Virus record (IMG/VR): IMGVR_UViG_3300010885_050060
Coordinates: 1-64,000 of that record
DNA length: 64,000 nt
Reading direction: 5' to 3' (one strand)
From: a virus
Shown here: one piece after another, positions 59,040 through 64,000 of the stretch
Layout: every line of letters starts with the position of its first letter
How positions within the stretch are numbered: position 1 is the first letter of the stretch
Translations under genes and position numbers: made by a program
Notes under the pieces: generated by a model
Databases searched by the model: none
Seen by the model: only the letters and a program-made list of their open reading frames with translations
Told to the model about the DNA's origin: nothing

Positions 59040-59431
59040 TAGGTTGTTTCGAGCTTTGTAATTTCGACAATATTTTTCAAATCGTAGGTCATGCTTCTAA
59101 ATATCAGTTCAACTTTTTCCAAATATTCAATTATGATTTCAACTTCTTCTATATCTTCTTGAATTTTTAAAACAACATCTGAAGAATTTATTTTGCTATC
59201 AAGGCTTGCCTTGGGAATACCTGTTGGAATTCCTTTTTCTTTTAAAGAATCCAACACAGAATCTTTTATTGTTTTTTTCTTTCTATTCAAAGAATTCAAT
59301 TTTCTTTTATATTCAATCAACCGAGCAACCCACTTATGTCGAATTGCAGGTAGCATCATTTGTTTGTCTAAAAGATTTATTTGATCTATTTTAGTATCTT
59401 CTTGTAATTCTTTGTTAAATTCTTCAAACAT
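59039..59431 (-). CDS. uvsY: UvsY recombination mediator
   Basis: This 130-aa protein helps UvsX displace gp32 from ssDNA; T4 UvsY has 137 aa. The pattern agrees throughout: EFNKELQEDTKIDQINLLDK, then IRHKWVARLIEYKRKLNSLN, then LKEKGIPTG and a C-terminal helix pair ending VELIFRSMTYDLKNIVEI. It is the first gene of the minus-strand run uvsY, uvsW, 55, 47 and then glycosyltransferases. It diverges from the plus-strand gene at 59460 by 28 bases that contain two promoter-like elements on the plus strand. Confidence 0.82.
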   Translation of the reverse strand: MFEEFNKELQEDTKIDQINLLDKQMMLPAIRHKWVARLIEYKRKLNSLNRKKKTIKDSVLDSLKEKGIPTGIPKASLDSKINSSDVVLKIQEDIEEVEIIIEYLEKVELIFRSMTYDLKNIVEITKLETT

Positions 59432-59434
59432 CTT

Positions 59435-59455
59435 TATAAGTATTTTTTAAATATA
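59435..59455 (+). promoter_or_regulatory. Double late-promoter-like element (TATAAGTATT and TAAATATA)
   Basis: TATAAGTATT begins at 59435 and TAAATATA lies at 59448-59455, 4 bases before the ATG at 59460. The region is the 28-base divergent gap after uvsY. It is the strongest candidate start site for the plus-strand late cluster 59460-62929. Confidence 0.5.
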
Positions 59456-59459
59456 ACAT

Positions 59460-59723
59460 ATGTTTAAGAAATTTCAAATATTAGTTGATACTATTTTAGA
59501 AAATATGAATAGTGCAGGTGCTGGAGGAGCATTTGGAACTCCACAACAAGCTTCATACAATCCACCTACAAATGTAAACAGTGGAGATTCTATAGCTACA
59601 GGAGATGGTCGTAATATATTTGGAGGTTACTTGCCATTAGAAACTAAAAACAAAAAAAAATCAAAAAAGAAAAATAAAAACCCATTAATGATTCGTAGAA
59701 AACTTTCTAGAAAGGATATGTAA
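59460..59723 (+). CDS. Small hypothetical protein with Gly/Ser-rich and basic regions
   Basis: In this 87-aa protein the middle is rich in Gly, Ala, Ser and Asn and flexible-looking. The last 30 residues contain ten or more Lys and Arg (KNKKKSKKKNKNP, then IRRKLSRKD). A strongly basic tail suggests nucleic-acid binding or packing with DNA in the head. No family is recognised. It heads the late-type cluster and its last base is shared with the next start. Confidence 0.55.
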   Translation: MFKKFQILVDTILENMNSAGAGGAFGTPQQASYNPPTNVNSGDSIATGDGRNIFGGYLPLETKNKKKSKKKNKNPLMIRRKLSRKDM

Positions 59724-60157
59724 TGGACTCTGGACATTGGATTTTAGAGGAAAATGTAAATTTAGACGAAAAAACATTTGGATTCATATATTCAATTATT
59801 AATAACGTCACAAATAAAAAATATATTGGAAAAAAACAATGTATTTCTAGAATTAAAAGAAAGCCCTTAAAAGGACAAAAAAGAAATCGAATTGATTTTA
59901 AACCTTCAGATTGGAAGTCATATACCAGTTCTTCAAATGATCTAAATGAAGATATTAAAATTTATGGAAAAGAAAATTTTTCATTCAAAATTTTAAAAAC
60001 ATGTGGTTCTAAGTGGGAATTGGCTTATGAAGAAATAAAAAAACAAATAGAAGAAGATGTTTTACTTCGAGATGATTACTATAATGGAATAATTAATGTG
60101 AGAATAGGTACTCCTCCTAAAGATATTTTAAACAATTTTACTAAATATACAAAATGA
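59723..60157 (+). CDS. GIY-YIG-type nuclease domain protein
   Basis: In this 144-aa protein GFIYSIINNVTNKKYIGKKQ at about 20-39 is the GIY-YIG signature, with the first block read as Ile-Tyr and the second as Tyr-Ile-Gly. A basic loop (KPLKGQKRNRIDF), DWKSYTSSSNDLNEDI, and NFSFKILKTCGSKWELAYEE follow, then YYNGIINVRIGTPP, which contains the conserved Asn. No added DNA-binding domain is present, so it resembles the stand-alone nucleases of T4-like phages more than Seg homing enzymes. It could be mobile or a host-DNA-degrading enzyme. Confidence 0.78.
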   Translation: MDSGHWILEENVNLDEKTFGFIYSIINNVTNKKYIGKKQCISRIKRKPLKGQKRNRIDFKPSDWKSYTSSSNDLNEDIKIYGKENFSFKILKTCGSKWELAYEEIKKQIEEDVLLRDDYYNGIINVRIGTPPKDILNNFTKYTK

Positions 60158-60714
60158 ATAAAACATCTTGCATTTATTGCGGTTCAGAAAGTTATGGAAA
60201 GGGTTGTATGTATTCCCCAACCGATACTCATGTTCATATGGATGCTCCTAAAAAATGTATATATTGTGGATCTGAATCACTTGGAAGTGGTTGCATGTTT
60301 AATCCATATGGAAATGTTCATGTTAAAGGTCCGGAATTTTTAAATAGATCTGCCATTAAAACTGAAAAAGCAGCTGTTTTGACATATATTTTGAATATGG
60401 CTAGTTCATTGCTTTCGGAAAACAACATGTACAAGTCTCCTTTGGATCGATTGTACAAAAGAATGGCTTCTATCATAGCTTCTGCAACAGAACCTCTCTT
60501 AGAGGCATTCTGTTTGCAGGAATCGCCATCTTACGGAAAGCTTGATAAGACTCAACTCATAAAAACGGTAGATTTTAAAAACAAATTCAGAAAACAATTG
60601 GAAGAATTTTCAAAAACAGTTTCTGAAGCTTCTTTGGAATTACCTCAAGAAATTGTTGAAAAAGTCGTAATGGATGCTATAATCAGTATAGATGTCCGAA
60701 AAATTAAAGATTAA
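60154..60714 (+). CDS. Protein with two tandem zinc-knuckle repeats
   Basis: In this 186-aa protein two adjacent 27-32-residue repeats open it: CIYCGSESYGKGCMYSPTDT with HVHMD, and CIYCGSESLGSGCMFNPYGN with VHVKG. Each has Cys-x2-Cys, a third Cys and a His, enough for one zinc site. The rest is helical (about 75-186), with SSLLSENNMYKSPLDRLYKR and a C-terminal coiled region. No family is recognised. TAAATATA lies exactly 4 bases before its ATG, although this is inside the previous gene. It overlaps the next ORF by 23 bases. Confidence 0.6.
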   Translation: MNKTSCIYCGSESYGKGCMYSPTDTHVHMDAPKKCIYCGSESLGSGCMFNPYGNVHVKGPEFLNRSAIKTEKAAVLTYILNMASSLLSENNMYKSPLDRLYKRMASIIASATEPLLEAFCLQESPSYGKLDKTQLIKTVDFKNKFRKQLEEFSKTVSEASLELPQEIVEKVVMDAIISIDVRKIKD

Positions 60715-61171
60715 AGATTTTTTAATATATTATATCTCTCAAAGAGTTATAATATTCCCAATTTACGAATATCTTCCTATTATTGCTAATAATATTATAA
60801 GAGATTTTGAAGAATGGGATCTTCTAAAAGACAAAAAAATTACTCAGAAGGAGAAATATTTTAAATTTTTTCTAGAAAAAGAACTTGACAAGCTCTTAGA
60901 AACCTTTATTATAATTTTTAAGGATTTAAATATTAAAATATTTACAATATATAAAAAAGATACTTCTTTATCTTCTGAATATTCTAAATATTTTATAAAT
61001 CATAATGAATTTGGTAATATTGTGAAAAATATAATAAAAAAGAAAACAAAATATTTTAAAGAAATTAATAATAATTCTTTATTTAATAATATTGAAGGAT
61101 ATTATAAAAATATAAGAGTAGGAATTCCAGATGGTGATGATATGGAGTTTTTTTCGAAGTATTTTAACTAA
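60692..61171 (+). CDS. Hypothetical helical protein
   Basis: This 159-aa protein is rich in Ile, Lys, Asn and Phe, with long amphipathic helices (KDFLIYYISQRVIIFPIYEY, KFFLEKELDKLLETFIIIF). It has no recognised motif. The start is inside the previous gene (23-base overlap, different frame). No earlier or later ATG gives a cleaner arrangement, so the overlap may be real coupling. It is more AT-rich than its neighbours by eye. The following heptosyltransferase-like gene starts three bases after its stop. Its role may be linked to glycan modification through position only. Confidence 0.45.
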   Translation: MSEKLKIKDFLIYYISQRVIIFPIYEYLPIIANNIIRDFEEWDLLKDKKITQKEKYFKFFLEKELDKLLETFIIIFKDLNIKIFTIYKKDTSLSSEYSKYFINHNEFGNIVKNIIKKKTKYFKEINNNSLFNNIEGYYKNIRVGIPDGDDMEFFSKYFN

Positions 61172-61174
61172 ACT

Positions 61175-62104
61175 ATGAAACAATATTCAATTTTTCACAT
61201 TGATGGAGGTTGCGGAAAATCTATAATTGCTACTTCTGTAGTAAAATCTATAAAATCTGCATATCCAGAACATGAATTAATAGTTGTAACCTCATATCCA
61301 GAGGTATTTTTACATAATCCTAATGTTTTTAGAGTATATAAATTTGGAAATATTCCTTATTTTTATGATGATTACATAAAAAACAAAGATTCTAAAATAT
61401 TCAGAATGGAACCGTATCATTCTGGAGATCTTTTATATAGAAAAAAACATTTAGCAGAAATTTGGTGTGATATATTCAATATTCCATGTATTTCTACTAA
61501 ACCAGAACTCTTTCTAACTGAAAGAGAGTTGATGTTTGTTCAAAATATTTTAAATAAGCAAGGTCCAATACTCACAATTCAATCTTCAGGAGGTGCTGAA
61601 AATCAAAAAATACCATATTCTTGGTCTAGAGATCTTCCAATATCATTTACAGCAGAAATTGTTGATTCTATTAAAGATAAATTTGATAAAATACTTCATA
61701 TTAAGAGAGAAAATCAACAAACTTTTCAAAATACTATTCCAGTAACAGATAATTTTAGAAATTTGTTCTGTTATATTGCATTATCAGACAAGTTTTTATG
61801 TATAGATTCATTTGCTCAACATGCAGCAGCGGCTTTAAACAAAAATGCTACTGTTGGATGGATTTCAAACTCTCCAAAAGTATTTGGACATGAAATTCAT
61901 ACAAATATTGTAGTAGATAAAGAAGAATTGTTTCGTCATAGAATAGATTCATACTTAGAATCTGATGATTGGACAGGTGGTAGGCTACATGAATGTCCAT
62001 ATAACAATATTAATAAACTATTTGACAAAGATGTTTTTATAGAATCAATTTTAGGTTCAAAAAATGAGTTGTTTTTTGATTTGAATCCTACTATAGTGTT
62101 TTAA
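61175..62104 (+). CDS. Heptosyltransferase-like glycosyltransferase (GT9 pattern)
   Basis: In this 309-aa protein YSIFHIDGGCGKSIIATSVV at the start resembles the Gly-rich N-terminal loop of heptosyltransferases, followed by HELIVVTSYPEVFLHNPNVF. The C-terminal half has ILTIQSSGGAENQKIPYSW and the donor-binding segment FLCIDSFAQHAAAALNKNAT, which fits the C-terminal domain of the ADP-heptose:LPS transferases. The two Rossmann halves are separated by a linker. It could glycosylate a phage protein or host LPS core. It is followed by the sulfotransferase gene after three bases. Confidence 0.65.
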   Translation: MKQYSIFHIDGGCGKSIIATSVVKSIKSAYPEHELIVVTSYPEVFLHNPNVFRVYKFGNIPYFYDDYIKNKDSKIFRMEPYHSGDLLYRKKHLAEIWCDIFNIPCISTKPELFLTERELMFVQNILNKQGPILTIQSSGGAENQKIPYSWSRDLPISFTAEIVDSIKDKFDKILHIKRENQQTFQNTIPVTDNFRNLFCYIALSDKFLCIDSFAQHAAAALNKNATVGWISNSPKVFGHEIHTNIVVDKEELFRHRIDSYLESDDWTGGRLHECPYNNINKLFDKDVFIESILGSKNELFFDLNPTIVF

Positions 62105-62107
62105 TAT

Positions 62108-62929
62108 ATGATATTTTTCAATTCTTCAATGCCAAGAAGCATGTCAACGCTTCTGCAATGTATTCTTAATCAAAATCCAACCATAACAGCAACTCCTACT
62201 GATCCAGTTCTCGAATATCTGTATGGAGCTAGAATGAACTTTACAAATTCTCCAGAAGTTAAGGCTATTGATAAGAATTTAGCAATAAACGCATGGAGAG
62301 GATTTTGTTGGGGTGGTTTGGAAGGATATGCAAGTTCATATTCAGAAAAATCTAATATTTGCATAAAAACAAGAGGCGGTACTATTCATTATAAATGGTT
62401 TGAGGCATTTATGCCATATAAACCAAAGATGATATGCATGGTAAGAAACTTAAAGAGTATTATTTCATCCATGGAAAAAATTTATCGTAAAAACCAAGAA
62501 AATCACCAATCAATTCAAAATCATGCAGAGATGTCTGGTACGATCACTGCAAAAAGAGTAGATTCATGGTTTGCATCACCACCAGTAGGACTTGCATTGG
62601 AGCGTTTAGAGCAGTGTTTTCTAGAGGGCATTAATAAAGATGTTGTATATGTCAGAGCAGAGGATTTAACAAACAATCCTCAACAAGAACTTAATAAAAT
62701 TTACAATTATCTTGGACTAGAATCATTTCAACATAATTTTAAAAACGTTGAGCAGTCCATTAAAGAAGATGATTCTGTATATGGTCTTACTAGTGATCTG
62801 CACACTATTAGAAGTGAAGTGATTCCCTTAAATACGGATTATAAGGAAGTTTTAGGCAAAGATATTTGTAATTGGATTGATAAGACGTATTATAACTATC
62901 AAAAAAGATTTGGCTATATTAATTTTTAA
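62108..62929 (+). CDS. Sulfotransferase family protein
   Basis: This 273-aa protein carries the PAPS-binding 5' loop FFNSSMPRSMSTLLQCIL, close to the SxRSxST consensus. The 3' phosphate site is MICMVRNLKSIISSMEKIYR, and VYVRAEDLTNNPQQELNKIY ends the nucleotide-binding core. The protein is cytoplasmic, without a signal peptide. Paired with the GT9-like gene, it may sulfate a sugar added to a virion protein or to the host envelope. Sulfotransferases of this kind are found in several aquatic T4-like phages. It ends the plus-strand cluster before the convergent structural gene. Confidence 0.82.
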   Translation: MIFFNSSMPRSMSTLLQCILNQNPTITATPTDPVLEYLYGARMNFTNSPEVKAIDKNLAINAWRGFCWGGLEGYASSYSEKSNICIKTRGGTIHYKWFEAFMPYKPKMICMVRNLKSIISSMEKIYRKNQENHQSIQNHAEMSGTITAKRVDSWFASPPVGLALERLEQCFLEGINKDVVYVRAEDLTNNPQQELNKIYNYLGLESFQHNFKNVEQSIKEDDSVYGLTSDLHTIRSEVIPLNTDYKEVLGKDICNWIDKTYYNYQKRFGYINF

Positions 62930-62970
62930 TTAAATATCCGATTAATATTATTTTAACTTTAATATATATT

Positions 62971-62992
62971 AGATGGTGCATATGCACCATCT
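62971..62992. terminator. Perfect palindrome in the convergent gap (likely bidirectional terminator)
   Basis: A 22-base perfect palindrome has 9-bp arms (AGATGGTGC, loop ATAT, GCACCATCT). It lies in the 86-base gap between the sulfotransferase gene and the convergent structural gene. There is no T-run directly after it on either strand, so termination is likely but not certain. It could also be a protein-binding site. Confidence 0.6.
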
Positions 62993-63015
62993 GATCATTA
63001 TTATAATACGTTTTT

Positions 63016-63888
63016 TTAATATGTATTTGCTCCAAAAGCTGTCATTAGTGTATTCCATCTAGTTGATAGCTTTTGTGCTTGAGTAGCATTTAAACCTTGA
63101 GTAATAGCATATCCTCGAATATAACGAGTAGACCAGAGATAAGGTGTGGATCCGACTACGCCCATTGCTCCTATGACAATACTTTGAGAAGGAAAGTCAG
63201 TTCCTGTTGCTGTAATAGGTGTGCTTATTTGTGTTCCTTTATTATAATAATATTGGGATCTATCTCCGTTTGTTGTTATAAAAGATGGACCATCTAGTGA
63301 AGTAGGAGAAGACGCAGGAGAAAGTTCCCCAGTTAAGTTTAATGACCCACACGCACCTCCTTCTTTATTTAAAGAACTCCATCCTAAACCTATAGCAGCT
63401 AAAGGTGATACAGTTGATTGAATACCCATTACATATCCAGATGATGTCTCAGTCCCAGCCCAATAAGCAAATATACCAAAATTAGTTAAAGACGATGATT
63501 GAGGATTTGTTCCCGTCAAACCCGGATTAAATTGCGTGTTTAAATACGTATTACTGCCATTTGCTTTGAACCCTGCTGTAGAACCAGTAGGGACGTAAGT
63601 TCCGCTACTAAAATTATTATTTATTAAAAGTCTAGAAGCAAGAACAGTCTTCATTTTCACTAACGCTCCTGCTCTGGAGGTTACACCAGCAAACAAGCCC
63701 ATATCATAAATAGAATTCCAAATTTCATCAATTTTTAATCCAATAAAAAAATTATTCACTGCTGTCCTAGCAGATACATTAATTGATCCTCCGTTTGCAA
63801 CAACAGCATCAAAATATGCTTGTGCATCAGTGTCTACAGAAGGTTGTGAATCGTAGATGCCAATTAAAATTTCTTTATTCAATAACAT
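63016..63888 (-). CDS. Tail fibre or virion surface protein, lectin-like fold (tentative)
   Basis: In this 290-aa protein the first 60 residues (ILIGIYDSQPSVDTDAQAYF, VANGGSINVSARTAVNNFFI) are a Ser/Ala-rich helical part common at the start of phage structural accessory proteins. The rest is beta-rich and Gly/Thr/Ser-rich, with TGSTAGFKANGSNTYLNTQF and YYNKGTQISTPITATGTDFP, resembling concanavalin or laminin-G-like sandwich domains of adhesins. It is followed upstream by another structural fragment and lies on the minus strand, so the tail fibre region begins at the right edge. Receptor binding is plausible. No exact family named. Confidence 0.55.
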   Translation of the reverse strand: MLLNKEILIGIYDSQPSVDTDAQAYFDAVVANGGSINVSARTAVNNFFIGLKIDEIWNSIYDMGLFAGVTSRAGALVKMKTVLASRLLINNNFSSGTYVPTGSTAGFKANGSNTYLNTQFNPGLTGTNPQSSSLTNFGIFAYWAGTETSSGYVMGIQSTVSPLAAIGLGWSSLNKEGGACGSLNLTGELSPASSPTSLDGPSFITTNGDRSQYYYNKGTQISTPITATGTDFPSQSIVIGAMGVVGSTPYLWSTRYIRGYAITQGLNATQAQKLSTRWNTLMTAFGANTY

Positions 63889-63890
63889 GG

Positions 63891-64000
63891 TTAAACGATT
63901 CTTCCTACAGCAAATAAATTGTTAGAATCTTTATAAACAAATGCTCCTCCATAACGAGTCGTGATTGTTGTTCCAGCAGAATTAAGCTGAGCAGCTGATA
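63891..64000 (-). CDS. 3' end of a structural protein gene (runs off right edge)
   Basis: Only the last 35 codons or so are visible: SAAQLNSAGTTITTRYGGAF then VYKDSNNLFAVGRIV and a stop. The Ser/Thr/Gly-rich beta character suits a tail fibre or baseplate protein. Its stop lies two bases before the ATG of the 63016 gene, so the two are probably one transcription unit. Family cannot be determined from this length. Confidence 0.6.
   Translation of the reverse strand, partial: SAAQLNSAGTTITTRYGGAFVYKDSNNLFAVGRIV

Noticed and set aside
1-64000. tRNA genes, CRISPR arrays, insertion sequences
   Set aside because: Intergenic gaps are all below about 100 bases, no cloverleaf-like or spaced direct-repeat arrays were seen, and no transposase was recognised.

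Overview
The window is part of the genome of a large, strongly AT-rich contractile-tailed phage of the T4 superfamily. The evidence is a near-complete T4-type core in which neighbours support each other. The replication and recombination set is DNA polymerase gp43, clamp gp45, ssDNA-binding gp32, helicase gp41, UvsX, UvsY, UvsW and gp46/gp47. The late sigma factor gp55 is present. The tail set includes sheath gp18, tube gp19, tape measure, tube-cap and hub proteins, a gp5-like spike and terminase. ThyX, PhoH, a class I ribonucleotide reductase, FkbM-type methyltransferases, a sulfotransferase and many glycosyltransferases resemble the cargo of aquatic T4-like phages. The host cannot be named. 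Classical Shine-Dalgarno sequences are rare. No tRNA, CRISPR array or insertion sequence was seen, and no stretch over about 100 bases lacks a gene.

Layout. 1-2316 (minus): nrdA, cut by the left edge and interrupted by an intein, then nrdB and a small zincin. 2380-6373 (plus): AAA ATPase, RecB-like nuclease, a very acidic protein and a neck-like protein. 6367-9032 (minus): small proteins and PhoH. 9124-30202 (plus): the tail and baseplate operon, with the terminase inside it and a single antisense dNMP kinase gene. 30191-45992 (minus): replication and recombination, plus ThyX, an HNH endonuclease and a glycosyltransferase. 46048-55971: an island of twelve glycosyltransferase or methyltransferase genes on both strands, lying between gp46 and gp47. 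55968-59431 (minus): gp47, gp55, UvsW, UvsY. 59460-62929 (plus): small proteins, a GIY-YIG protein, a heptosyltransferase-like protein and a sulfotransferase. 62930-64000 (minus): receptor-type structural proteins running off the right edge.

The most remarkable element is the terminase large subunit (18739-22447). It is fractured inside its Walker A motif by a split intein: a 31-residue N fragment and a 119-residue C fragment lie on two separate ORFs, with a free-standing zinc-finger Vsr-like endonuclease between them. A working terminase would need protein trans-splicing. A second intein interrupts nrdA directly at the radical cysteine. These are two essential enzymes hit at their most conserved residues.

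Regulation. An 8-mer, TAARTATW, lies 3-7 bases before the ATG of many genes (nrdB, gp19, tape measure, terminase, both endonucleases and others). It matches the core of the T4 late promoter TATAAATA and fits the presence of gp55. At three genes it lies in a hairpin whose 3' arm holds the start codon. A separate 12-bp hairpin encloses the start codon of gp43, where T4 is known to have an autogenous translational operator.
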